Made by a program: the position numbers and the translations under genes. Below are positions 12,999 to 22,031 of a stretch of 22,031 bases of DNA, in pieces; within the stretch, counting starts at the first letter, position 1, and each line of letters opens with the position of its first letter. This stretch comes from DATARH01 sp050181375. GTDB lineage: Bacteria; Pseudomonadota; Alphaproteobacteria; ATCC43930; CGMCC-115725. The notes beneath the pieces are model-generated. The model ran no database searches and was not told the origin of the DNA. It was given only the letters and a program-made list of their open reading frames with translations. The stretch covers positions 1 to 22,031 of the forward strand of contig JBFXDF010000039.1 of assembly GCA_050181375.1 (NCBI GenBank). Reading direction: 5' to 3'.

Positions 12999-13826
12999 AT
13001 GTCGATGGTGCAGAGCGCGGCCGGGACCATTCCCGATCTCGCCGGTCTCAAGGCGCGCCAGCAAACGGCTTGGTCTAGCGGAGATTATGCGGTGGTCGGT
13101 TCGACCTTGCAGATTGTCGGCGAAGAATTGTGCGAGGCGCTCGATCTGCGGGCCGGAACGCGGGTGCTCGACGTGGCGGCCGGCAACGGCAATGCGACGC
13201 TCGCCGCGGCGCGGCGCTGGTGCGATGTCACCGCGACCGATTATGTCCCGGCGCTGCTGGCGCGCGCCAAGGCCCGCGCCGAGGCCAATGGCTTCGCGGT
13301 CGCCTTCCAGGAGGCCGATGGCGAAGCCCTGCCGTTCGCCGACGGCAGCTTCGACGCGGTGGTTTCGACCTTTGGCATCATGTTCACACCCGACCAGGAC
13401 AAGGCCGCCGCCGAAATGCGGCGCGTGTGCCGGCCGGGCGGAAAGATCGGTCTCGCAAATTGGACACCAGCCGGTTTTGTCGGACAGATGTTCAAGGCGT
13501 TGGGACAATATCTGCCGCCGCCCGCCGGCGCGAAATCGCCGGCGCTGTGGGGGACGCGCGAGCGGCTCGGCGAGCTGTTCGCCGGCACGAGGTCGATCCG
13601 GGCCGAGCCGCGCGATTTCATGTTCCGCTATCGCTCGCCGGCGCATTTTCTCGACGTCTTCGGCACCTATTACGGCCCGATCGTGACGGCGCTGCGCGCT
13701 CTCGACAGCAAGAGACGCGATTTGCTGGTCGCCGACCTGCAGGCGCTGATCGGCCGATTGAACCGGGCCGGGGATGGCTCGATGGTGGTGCCGGGCGAGT
13801 ATCTCGAAGTCGTCGTCGTGGTCTGA
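12999..13826 (+). CDS. Class I SAM-dependent methyltransferase (Methyltransf_11 type)
   Basis: This is a 275-residue enzyme. SAM-binding motif I is VLDVAAGNGNATL at 56-68. The strand-2 acidic residue is D81 in TATDYV. The GEALPFADGSFDAVVSTFGI segment spans about 108-127, and RRVCRPGGKIGLANWTP about 141-157. The residues WTPAGFVGQMF resemble a group of small-molecule methyltransferases common in actinobacteria and proteobacteria. It is only loosely similar to the methyltransferase at 5628 and not an obvious duplicate. ATG 12999 follows GGAGGG by four bases; an in-frame ATG at 12903 was rejected. The acceptor is unknown. The gene is transcribed away from the AraC-TPR regulator. The C-terminus ends with an unusual run of valines (EVVVVV). 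Confidence 0.88.
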   Translation: MSMVQSAAGTIPDLAGLKARQQTAWSSGDYAVVGSTLQIVGEELCEALDLRAGTRVLDVAAGNGNATLAAARRWCDVTATDYVPALLARAKARAEANGFAVAFQEADGEALPFADGSFDAVVSTFGIMFTPDQDKAAAEMRRVCRPGGKIGLANWTPAGFVGQMFKALGQYLPPPAGAKSPALWGTRERLGELFAGTRSIRAEPRDFMFRYRSPAHFLDVFGTYYGPIVTALRALDSKRRDLLVADLQALIGRLNRAGDGSMVVPGEYLEVVVVV

Positions 13827-13832
13827 TCGCGG

Positions 13833-13855
13833 CGTCCTCCCCGCCGGCGGACGCG
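13833..13855. terminator. Short hairpin between convergent genes
   Basis: GCGTCC (13833-13838) pairs with GGACGC (13850-13855) around an 11-base loop in the 37-base gap between the methyltransferase and TPR lipoprotein stops. A weak stem without a T-run. Confidence 0.35.
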
Positions 13856-13863
13856 TCGCGCGC

Positions 13864-14754
13864 TTAAATGGAGGGCGAGCGCGCGCCGGCGGAGTTTGTC
13901 GACATGGACCGGATCGCGAGACTGCGCGCTTCCGGCGACAGCGCCCGCAACGTGTCGTAGTAGGCCAGTTGGCGCGTTGCCGATTGCGGATCGAGGTCGA
14001 GCCGCGCGATCCGTTCGGCCGACCGGTTGTCGCCTTGCAAGGCATAAATCAGCGCCAGCGTTTGGCGTTCGCTGAGCGTGCCCGCCGGGCCGAGCGCCAC
14101 GGGACCGAGGACCGCGACCGCTTCGCCGTATTGCCCCGACAAGGCCAGCGACAGCGCCAGGTTGACCGACAATCCGCGATCGCCCGGCAGAAATTCGAGG
14201 CCCTGTCGATAGCGGACCTGAGCCGCCGCGTGCCGTCCGGCGAAATCCTCGGCGACGCCGATCAGCTGCAACAGCTTTGGATCGGCCGGGGCCTGCTCGG
14301 CCGCGACGCCGAGCGGTTCGAGCGCCAGTTCCGGCTTGCCGGTACGGAGATAGGCGCGCGCCAGCCCGCGCAGCGCGGCCTGATCTCGCGGCTCGCGCAC
14401 CAGCGCGGCGCGGTAGGCGACGATCGCCTCGTTGATCTGGCCCATTTCGACGAGCGTGTCACCTGCACCCGTCAACGGGGCGGCGGCGCCCGTGTTCAGT
14501 TCGGCGGCGCGCCGGTAGAGGCTCACCGCCGTTGCGAAATCGCCGGCCCCGCGCGCCGCTGCGGCGATATGCATCAGCGCGTCGTAGCTGATCGGCGCGT
14601 CATTCAGCCGGCCGCCGACCGCGAGCGGGTCGAGACCGCGCCGCTGAACGTTCTGGCACCCGGCCAGCGCCAGCGCCGCCATAACCACCAGGGCGGACGC
14701 CGCGAAACCCGCCCGGCAGTGCGCCGCCACAAAAAGATTCTTCGCCGCCCTCAC
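13864..14754 (-). CDS. TPR lipoprotein, TadD-like
   Basis: This is a 296-residue predicted lipoprotein. It has a basic N-region (R2, K5), a hydrophobic stretch about 17-31, and a lipobox LAGC with the lipid-acceptor cysteine at C33. Residues about 55-270 carry successive TPR units such as AGDFATAVSLYRRAAELNTG, MGQINEAIVAYRAALVREPR and AGRHAAAQVRYRQGLEFLPG. The layout and the ending (ALSPEARSLAIRSM) resemble TadD, the outer-membrane assembly lipoprotein of Flp/Tad pili, but no other tad genes are in the window, so the role is inferred only. The start is GTG 14752-14754 with GGGAGGG upstream. Both the start and the ribosome site lie in a degenerate dispersed palindrome (14748-14785), which could fold over them. 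Confidence 0.8.
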   Translation of the reverse strand: MRAAKNLFVAAHCRAGFAASALVVMAALALAGCQNVQRRGLDPLAVGGRLNDAPISYDALMHIAAAARGAGDFATAVSLYRRAAELNTGAAAPLTGAGDTLVEMGQINEAIVAYRAALVREPRDQAALRGLARAYLRTGKPELALEPLGVAAEQAPADPKLLQLIGVAEDFAGRHAAAQVRYRQGLEFLPGDRGLSVNLALSLALSGQYGEAVAVLGPVALGPAGTLSERQTLALIYALQGDNRSAERIARLDLDPQSATRQLAYYDTLRALSPEARSLAIRSMSTNSAGARSPSI

Positions 14755-14785
14755 CGCGACCCTCCCGGGTGCGGGGTCGGGGAAT
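14748..14785 (-). repeat. Degenerate dispersed palindrome overlapping a start codon
   Basis: CCGCGACCC (14754-14762) pairs with GGGTCGGGG (14774-14782) with one mismatch around an 11-base loop. CCCTCACC at one end and GGTCGGGGAAT at the other align with the reverse complement of the repeat at 5554-5591, with a shortened stem here. It contains the Shine-Dalgarno sequence and touches the GTG start of the TPR lipoprotein gene. The rest of the gap to 14979 shows only a weak TTGGAT/ATCCAA inverted repeat (14839-14869). Confidence 0.6.
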
Positions 14786-14979
14786 GGCCGACGCCCGTCG
14801 CGGCCGGCCGCCCACCCCTCCCGCTGCCGCGCTCATCATTGGATAAGGCGGCTTGCGGCGTCGATCCAACCGGCGTTCGCCGCCGTTTGTCTGGCGCAAG
14901 CGGCCGCGGCGGCGACCCGTAATTCAACCAGACAGCGAATCGTGCGTATTTGCGCGGGCGGTTTCCGATCGGGCTCGGA

Positions 14980-17700
<2,721 letters not shown>

Positions 17701-17815
17701 GACGGGGATTTGCGGCAGGCGGGGCGCTTTACGCAAGAGCTTCCAACCAGCGACGCGGCGCTCGCCGTAAAAACCGGAAGCCGGTCCCGCGGAACGGCGC
17801 TACATCACCGCGGCG

Positions 17816-18196
17816 TCAGCCCGGCTCGGTTGTGAGCCCCGCATCGGCCAGCTCCTTGAAGCCGCCGATGTTGAACACGGACGCGTAACCGAGATCCTTC
17901 AGCGTCTTGCCGCTCAGCGCCGAACGTCCGCCCGAGGCGCAATAGACCAGCACCGTCTTGTCCGTCGCGAAGGCGGCGTTGTGGTACGGGCTTTCGGGGT
18001 CGGCGCGGAATTCGAGCATGCCGCGCGGCACGTGCACCGCGCCCCTGATCTTGCCGCCGCTCTGCAATTCGGCCGCGTCGCGGACATCGACCACGAGCGT
18101 GTTGCCGCGCTCGATCAGCGCCTTGGCTTCCTGCGGCGGCACCCGCGGCACCTCGGCGTTGGCGGTTGCCAGCATTTCTTTCAGGGTCGTCGGCAT
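17816..18196 (-). CDS. Single-domain rhodanese-like sulfurtransferase
   Basis: This 126-residue single rhodanese domain has the CH2A-like stretch LVVDVRDAAELQSGGKIRGAVHVPRG (about 34-59) and an active-site loop CASGGRS with the sulfur-carrying cysteine at C86. It ends with the usual LKDLGYASVFNIGGFKELADAG stretch. The loop begins C-x-S-G-x-R-S, which fits a sulfur-transferring active rhodanese rather than an inactive one. No signal peptide is present. ATG 18196 follows GGGAGCAAG. The gene may share a transcript with alaS, 115 bases downstream, although no tRNA-thiolation gene is present. It is divergent from the penicillin-binding protein gene. Confidence 0.92.
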   Translation of the reverse strand: MPTTLKEMLATANAEVPRVPPQEAKALIERGNTLVVDVRDAAELQSGGKIRGAVHVPRGMLEFRADPESPYHNAAFATDKTVLVYCASGGRSALSGKTLKDLGYASVFNIGGFKELADAGLTTEPG

Positions 18197-18371
18197 TCTT
18201 GCTCCCTCGCGCGTTGCATAGGCGCCCGGCGTCGATAGCAGATGTGGCGCCGTCCTTCAGCGGGTCAATCCCGGCACGTCGCGGCGGGGCGTCGATCCGG
18301 AACGGAGATCGGCGCGCCGCCGTTAAAGGCGAGCACGCCCGCGACGATCGCGGCGTCGGGAGGGGGAGGCA

Positions 18372-20213
18372 ATGGTTCGGGTCCGGCGCTTCTTTCGTGC
18401 GATCCTGGCGGTCGGAGCCGCCGGGCTGCTGATCCTTGCCGGCTTCATTCTCTACGCCGCCTTTACGCTGCCGCGCGCGCCGGTCGCGTCGGCCGAGTTG
18501 CCGTCCTCGGTGATTTACGCGACCGATGCCGGCGAGAAATTCGCGGTCCGCGGCGCCTATCGCGGCGCTCCGATCACCGCCGACAACCTGCCGTCCGATC
18601 TGGCCAACGCCGTCGTCGCGATCGAGGACCGCCGGTTTTACGACCATTATGGCATCGACCCGCGCGGCATCGCCCGCGCCGCGTTCGCCAACGTTACCGG
18701 GTCCGATACCGAGGGCGGCAGCACGATTACCCAGCAGCTTGCCCGCCTCCGCTATCTCCCTCCCGAGCGGACGCTGCGCCGCAAGGTGCAGGAGGCGATG
18801 ATCGCGCTGTGGCTCGAAGCGCGGCTGAGCAAGCACGAGATCCTCTCCCAATATCTCAACGCCGTGTCTTTCGGGGCCGGCGCGATCGGAGCGGATGCCG
18901 CGGCGCGGCGCTATTTCGGAAAACCGGTCGGCGACATCGATCTGGCGCAATCCGCGATGCTGGCGGCGCTGATCCGCACCCCGTCGGCGCCGGCTGCCAG
19001 CCGCAACCTGAAGGCCGCCGAGCGCCGCGCGCGCGCCGCGCTCAGGACGATGCTCGACAGCGGCACGATCGACCGGGCGCGGTTCGACGCGGCGCGCGCC
19101 GAGCCGGTCCGCCTCGCGGTAGCGCCCGACCCGGAGCCGGGCCGGAATTATTTTCTCGATACCGCCGACGCCGAGGTGAAGCGGCTGGTCGGCGACCCGC
19201 CGCTCGATCTGACCGTCACCACGACGATCGCCCCGCGGCTGCAAGCAGCGGCGGAGCGGGTGGTCAATTTCTGGCTCGAACGGGAGGGCGAACGCCGCAA
19301 TGTCAGCCAGGCCGCGCTGGTCGCGATGGCGCCCGACGGCGCGATCCTCGCGATGATCGGCGGCCGCGACTACCTGCGGAGCCGGTACAATCGGGCAACC
19401 CAGGCGCACCGCCAGCCCGGCTCGCTGTTCAATGTCTTCCTGTATTTGACGGCGCTCAGCAACGGCTGGCGCCCGGACAGCATCGTCGTCGATCAGCCGG
19501 TCGTGACCGGCGATCGCCAGGCGGCTGGTAACGGGAATGGCGACGGTCGGTCGGGCGGCGAGGCGACGCTGCGCACGGCGTTCGCCGCCTCGCTCGACAC
19601 GGCGTCCGCGCCGTTGCTGCAAGCGGTCGGCGCCGAGCGTGTCATCGCGATGGCGAAGAGCCTCGGCGTTCAGTCGAGCCTGCCGGCGAAACCGGAGCTG
19701 GCGCTCGGCCGGGCCGACGTGACGCTGCTCGAGATGACCCGCGCGATGGACGCGATCGCCACCGACAGCAAGTCGATCGAGCCCTATATGGTGCGTGCGA
19801 TCAACGCCGGATCGGGTCCGCTCTACACGCGGCCGCCGACCGTCCCGGACCCGCCGGACTGGAACCGTCTCGACATGATGCGGCTGCTCGAGGCCGTCGT
19901 GACCGAGGGCACCGGGAAGGCGGCGCATCTCGGCAACCGGCGCTCCGCCGGCGCGACCGGCACGACCGACGCCGATCGCGACGCCTGGTTTGTCGGCTTC
20001 ACGACGGATATCGTCGTCGGGGTGTGGGTCGGGAACGACGACAACAGCCCGATGGACAAGATCACCGGCGGCGATCTGCCGGCAAAGATCTGGCGCGATT
20101 TTGTCCTCGAGGCGGAGAAGATCATGACCGAGCCGCCCGCCGCGCCGGCGGTCGGCAGCTCCGGAAAGCCCCCGCCGCGCGCAAAAGCCATGAAAGCCGC
20201 GGCGGGCCGCTAG
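18372..20213 (+). CDS. Class A penicillin-binding protein with intact glycosyltransferase and degenerate transpeptidase
   Basis: This 613-residue inner-membrane protein anchors by one hydrophobic segment (about 10-32). Residues about 60-230 are a GT51 peptidoglycan glycosyltransferase with the catalytic-Glu motif AIEDRRFYDHYGID (E85), EGGSTITQQLAR (114-125), RRKVQEA and LSKHEILSQYLN, all intact. Residues about 280-585 keep the transpeptidase fold: AALVAMAPDGAILAMIGGRDY, RQPGS, DAWFVGFTTDIVVGVWVGND and TGGDLPAKIWRDF. The three active-site motifs are changed. SxxK reads S351-L-F-N354, SxN reads S407-L-D409, and KTG reads A528-T-G530 (codons at 19431, 19596 and 19953). The frame is open throughout and ordinary in composition, so this is not frame decay. 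It should polymerise glycan strands but not crosslink them. It is shorter than most class A enzymes (700-850). ATG 18372 follows GGAGGGGGAGG. Confidence 0.92.
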   Translation: MVRVRRFFRAILAVGAAGLLILAGFILYAAFTLPRAPVASAELPSSVIYATDAGEKFAVRGAYRGAPITADNLPSDLANAVVAIEDRRFYDHYGIDPRGIARAAFANVTGSDTEGGSTITQQLARLRYLPPERTLRRKVQEAMIALWLEARLSKHEILSQYLNAVSFGAGAIGADAAARRYFGKPVGDIDLAQSAMLAALIRTPSAPAASRNLKAAERRARAALRTMLDSGTIDRARFDAARAEPVRLAVAPDPEPGRNYFLDTADAEVKRLVGDPPLDLTVTTTIAPRLQAAAERVVNFWLEREGERRNVSQAALVAMAPDGAILAMIGGRDYLRSRYNRATQAHRQPGSLFNVFLYLTALSNGWRPDSIVVDQPVVTGDRQAAGNGNGDGRSGGEATLRTAFAASLDTASAPLLQAVGAERVIAMAKSLGVQSSLPAKPELALGRADVTLLEMTRAMDAIATDSKSIEPYMVRAINAGSGPLYTRPPTVPDPPDWNRLDMMRLLEAVVTEGTGKAAHLGNRRSAGATGTTDADRDAWFVGFTTDIVVGVWVGNDDNSPMDKITGGDLPAKIWRDFVLEAEKIMTEPPAAPAVGSSGKPPPRAKAMKAAAGR

Positions 20214-20233
20214 AGTGGGGCCGGTGCCCCGCT
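20214..20233. terminator. Hairpin between convergent genes
   Basis: AGTGGGGC (20214-20221) pairs with GCCCCGCT (20226-20233), including one G-T pair, around CGGT. It starts directly after the penicillin-binding protein stop and lies 20 bases before the end of coq7 on the other strand. It is well placed to terminate both. Confidence 0.6.
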
Positions 20234-20252
20234 CCTAGAATGGGCTTGCCCG

Positions 20253-20804
20253 TCAGAATCGGGTGGACAGCCAGATCGCGAGCCGCGACCCCGTCTTTGC
20301 GAACGCCGAGACCAGCTCGAACCCGATGCTGTCGGCGGCGCCGTAGGCCAGCGCGGCGTCGCGGTGGCGCAGTTCGTCGGCGCGGAACGACACGATCCGC
20401 TCGCGCAGCGCCGGCTCGGCAGCGCCGAGCCGCTCGGCCTGATCGCGATAATGCTCGTCGATGACCTCCTCGACCCCGACCGTGCAGGCCATCGCGGCGC
20501 GTTCGCCGAGCAGCGCCGTGGCCGCGCCCAGCGCGAACCCGGTCAGGTGCCACAGCGGCTGCAGCACCGTCGGGCGCACCCGGCGCGTCCGCGCCAGATC
20601 GTCGAACTCGCCTAGATGGCGCTTTTCCTGCTCGGCCATGCGGCGGATTTCGTCGCGCGCGCGACCGGGGCCGGCGACCGCGAGCTGGCCGTCATAGATC
20701 CGCACGGCGCCGTATTCGCCGGCATGATCGACGCGGATCATCGCCGCGACCTCGGCCTCGGGCGGCGGGTCGCCGGGCAGCCACGGTGGACGGCGCGCCT
20801 CCAT
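20253..20804 (-). CDS. coq7: Demethoxyubiquinone hydroxylase (Coq7 family)
   Basis: This is a 183-residue diiron membrane-associated hydroxylase that adds the last hydroxyl in ubiquinone synthesis. It is a four-helix ferritin-like protein with the expected ligands: E30 in IRVDHAGEYGAVRIY, E60 and H63 in EQEKRHL, E112/E113 in GVEEVIDEHY, and E144 and H147 in ADELRHRD. The hydrophobic stretch LTGFALGAATALLG (about 87-100) fits interfacial membrane binding. The ATG 20804 start is 7 bases after the dsbB stop. An in-frame TTG at 20819 would overlap dsbB by 8 bases and also works, so the two genes look translationally coupled. The neighbour DsbB uses ubiquinone as electron acceptor. Confidence 0.93.
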   Translation of the reverse strand: MEARRPPWLPGDPPPEAEVAAMIRVDHAGEYGAVRIYDGQLAVAGPGRARDEIRRMAEQEKRHLGEFDDLARTRRVRPTVLQPLWHLTGFALGAATALLGERAAMACTVGVEEVIDEHYRDQAERLGAAEPALRERIVSFRADELRHRDAALAYGAADSIGFELVSAFAKTGSRLAIWLSTRF

Positions 20805-20811
20805 CGCGAGA

Positions 20812-21330
20812 TCACCCAATGGCCCGGCGCGCCGGGTCGATCCGGCGGACCGGCCGCGCCAGCCAGAACGCGCCGGCGCAGATCGCGGCCATCACAATCG
20901 ACGCCAGCAGGTTCCAGCCGGCCAGCGACACGCCCAGGAACAACCATTGCGGCTGGTCGCAGCGCACCACCTGCGCGCTCAAAATCCGCTGCCGCATCTC
21001 TTCGAGCGTGGTCGGCGCGGCGGCGCTCTGGGTGCAGGCGCTCGGGCCGGCGAACCAGTGCTGCTCGACCCCAAGATGGTAGAACGCGAAGCCGATGCTT
21101 ACGACGAAGACGAGGCCGAGCACCAGCGCCACCCACGGGAGCGACCGGCGGCTGCCGGCAAACAGCGCGACGATCGAGATCGTGATCGCCACCGCCCACG
21201 GCCAGCGCTGCAGAATGCACAATTCGCACGGCACCAGACCGCCCCAGTACTGCGACAGCAGCGCCGCCCCGAGCACGATGGCGCTGGTCACCAGCACAAA
21301 GCCGGCAAAGGACTGCGTCGACGGCATCAT
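20812..21330 (-). CDS. dsbB: Disulfide bond formation protein DsbB
   Basis: This 172-residue inner-membrane protein reoxidises DsbA and passes electrons to ubiquinone. Four hydrophobic segments are visible (about 8-28, 44-59, 66-84 and 129-157). The first redox pair is C35-x-x-C38 (PCELCILQRWPW) in the first periplasmic loop, and the second pair is C99 (SACTQS) and C124 (VVRCDQPQW) in the second loop. These are the residues required in the family. ATG 21330 (or 21327, two Met codons in a row) has no clear Shine-Dalgarno sequence; a palindrome CGCTATAAATAGCG (21332-21345) lies directly upstream. Its TGA (20812-20814) falls just before the coq7 start, so the pair is likely one operon. Confidence 0.94.
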   Translation of the reverse strand: MMPSTQSFAGFVLVTSAIVLGAALLSQYWGGLVPCELCILQRWPWAVAITISIVALFAGSRRSLPWVALVLGLVFVVSIGFAFYHLGVEQHWFAGPSACTQSAAAPTTLEEMRQRILSAQVVRCDQPQWLFLGVSLAGWNLLASIVMAAICAGAFWLARPVRRIDPARRAIG

Positions 21331-21331
21331 C

Positions 21332-21345
21332 CGCTATAAATAGCG
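21332..21345. promoter_or_regulatory. AT-containing palindrome at the dsbB start
   Basis: CGCTAT (21332-21337) and ATAGCG (21340-21345) are perfect complements with AA between, ending one base upstream of the dsbB start codon. The TATAAAT core could be part of a promoter with a very short leader, or an operator. The rest of the gap up to 21505 contains the palindrome listed next. Confidence 0.35.
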
Positions 21346-21439
21346 CGGCGCGCAGGAGACGCCAACGCGGCGGCCGCACGGCCGATCGACACGCCCCACC
21401 GCCGGATTGAAATCGCCGGCGACCGCTCCCCACATACTC

Positions 21440-21461
21440 GGCGCGCCGCGAGCGGCGCGCC
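21440..21461. repeat. Perfect GC palindrome upstream of the DUF2076 gene
   Basis: GGCGCGCCGC (21440-21449) and GCGGCGCGCC (21452-21461) are perfect complements with GA between. A second short inverted repeat CCGGC/GCCGG (21460-21479) follows. It lies 44 bases before the ATG of the DUF2076 gene and may be a leader hairpin or protein site. Confidence 0.4.
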
Positions 21462-21505
21462 GGCCTCGACGGAAGCCGGCTGTCCTTGTCGCCGGAAGGT
21501 GTCCG

Positions 21506-22031
21506 ATGACCCCAGAGGAACGCGATCTGATAACGACGCTGCTCACCCGGCTGAAAAGCGCCGGCGCCGCGGGCCAGCAGAAGGACGCGGAGGCCGACGC
21601 GCTGATCCGCCAGGCCGTGCGCGAGCAGCCCGACATGGCTTATTACCTCGTGCAGACCGTTCTGATCCAGGATCTGAGCCTGAACCAGGCGCAAAACCGG
21701 ATCGCCGAACTCGAACAGCAATTGGCCGACATGCAGTCGCAGAAATCCTCCGGGACGAGTTTTCTCGGCGGTCTTTTCGGCAGGACCGAGCCGCCGCGCG
21801 ACGCGCCGCGCAGCGGCCCCTGGAGCCGCGGGCCGAATGTCGCGCCGCCGCAACAATATGCCGAAGGGCAAGGTTACGCGCAGCCGGGATATGGCCAGGG
21901 CTATCCGCAGCAGGGGGGCTATGCCCAGCCCCAGCCGCAGGCGGGCGGGATGTTGGGCGGCGGTGGTGGCGGGTTCCTGCGCTCGGCGGCGGCGACCGCG
22001 GCCGGGGTTGCCGGCGGCGCGCTGCTGTTCC
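21506..22031 (+). CDS. DUF2076 family protein (5' part, cut by window end)
   Basis: The frame is open from ATG 21506 to the right edge, giving 175 residues. GGAAGG lies just before the start. The N-terminal 80 residues are helical (TPEERDLITTLLTRL, MAYYLVQTVLIQDLSLNQAQ, IAELEQQLADMQSQ) and match the start of DUF2076 (PF09849), followed by FLGGLFG. Residues about 115-150 are a low-complexity stretch rich in Gln, Gly, Pro and Tyr with repeated Y-x-Q-P-G and G-Y-P-Q-Q steps. The sequence then becomes glycine-rich and hydrophobic (GGMLGGGGGGFL, AGVAGGALLF), suggesting a membrane-near or glycine-zipper-like segment. Family function is not established to my knowledge. The gene is divergent from dsbB. 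Confidence 0.82.
   Translation, partial: MTPEERDLITTLLTRLKSAGAAGQQKDAEADALIRQAVREQPDMAYYLVQTVLIQDLSLNQAQNRIAELEQQLADMQSQKSSGTSFLGGLFGRTEPPRDAPRSGPWSRGPNVAPPQQYAEGQGYAQPGYGQGYPQQGGYAQPQPQAGGMLGGGGGGFLRSAAATAAGVAGGALLF

Noticed and set aside
17805..19928. 707-residue minus-strand open frame
   Set aside because: It is antisense to both the end of the rhodanese region and the penicillin-binding protein. Composition is arginine/glycine-rich, with no recognisable domain.
18372..20213. Frameshift or pseudogene explanation for the missing transpeptidase motifs
   Set aside because: The frame is continuous with conserved transpeptidase segments on both sides of each altered motif, so the changes are in-frame substitutions.

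Overview
This is a GC-rich chromosomal window, most likely from an alphaproteobacterium. Supporting signs are family-level resemblance of AlaS, DapB and a DsbB-Coq7 gene pair, TPR-plus-glycosyltransferase and TadD-like proteins of types common in that class, and dispersed palindromes beginning TAGAGC and GGCCGGG of the kind scattered through such genomes. I could not place it to genus. No phage, insertion sequence, tRNA, rRNA or CRISPR array was seen. I count 23 protein genes, the first and last cut by the window edges.

Bases 1-1602 hold, on the plus strand, the end of a thiamine-diphosphate enzyme, dapB, and a small monooxygenase-fold (ABM) protein. A 295-base hairpin-rich gap follows. It ends in two inverted copies of one palindromic repeat, the second of which contains the stop codon of a minus-strand NIPSNAP-like gene. 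A secreted SH3-type protein lies next to it.

Bases 3561-11608 read like a catabolic or detoxification neighbourhood. They contain three paralogous Amidohydro_2-type metal-dependent hydrolases or decarboxylases (3561, 6483, 9883), a glutathione S-transferase, a SAM methyltransferase, a CBS-pair protein, a secreted DUF1330 protein, and a minus-strand TPR/glycosyltransferase-9-like gene. Most genes have their own strong Shine-Dalgarno sequence and are separated by hairpins, so this looks like an assembly of single-gene units rather than one operon. Substrates cannot be read from the sequence.

Bases 11645-14754 contain a regulator with an AraC-type DNA-binding domain at its N-terminus and a TPR-like C-terminus. 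It is divergent from a methyltransferase gene, with a symmetric 36-base dyad between them. A TadD-like TPR lipoprotein gene follows on the minus strand.

Bases 14980-22031 are housekeeping and envelope genes: alaS, a single-domain rhodanese, a bifunctional-type penicillin-binding protein, coq7, dsbB, and the start of a DUF2076 gene. The most striking observation is in the penicillin-binding protein. Its glycosyltransferase motifs are intact, but all three catalytic motifs of its transpeptidase domain are altered (SxxK to SLFN, SxN to SLD, KTG to ATG), although the surrounding fold is conserved. It looks like a peptidoglycan polymerase carrying a pseudo-transpeptidase domain. No clearly new multi-gene system (defence, secretion or biosynthetic) was found.
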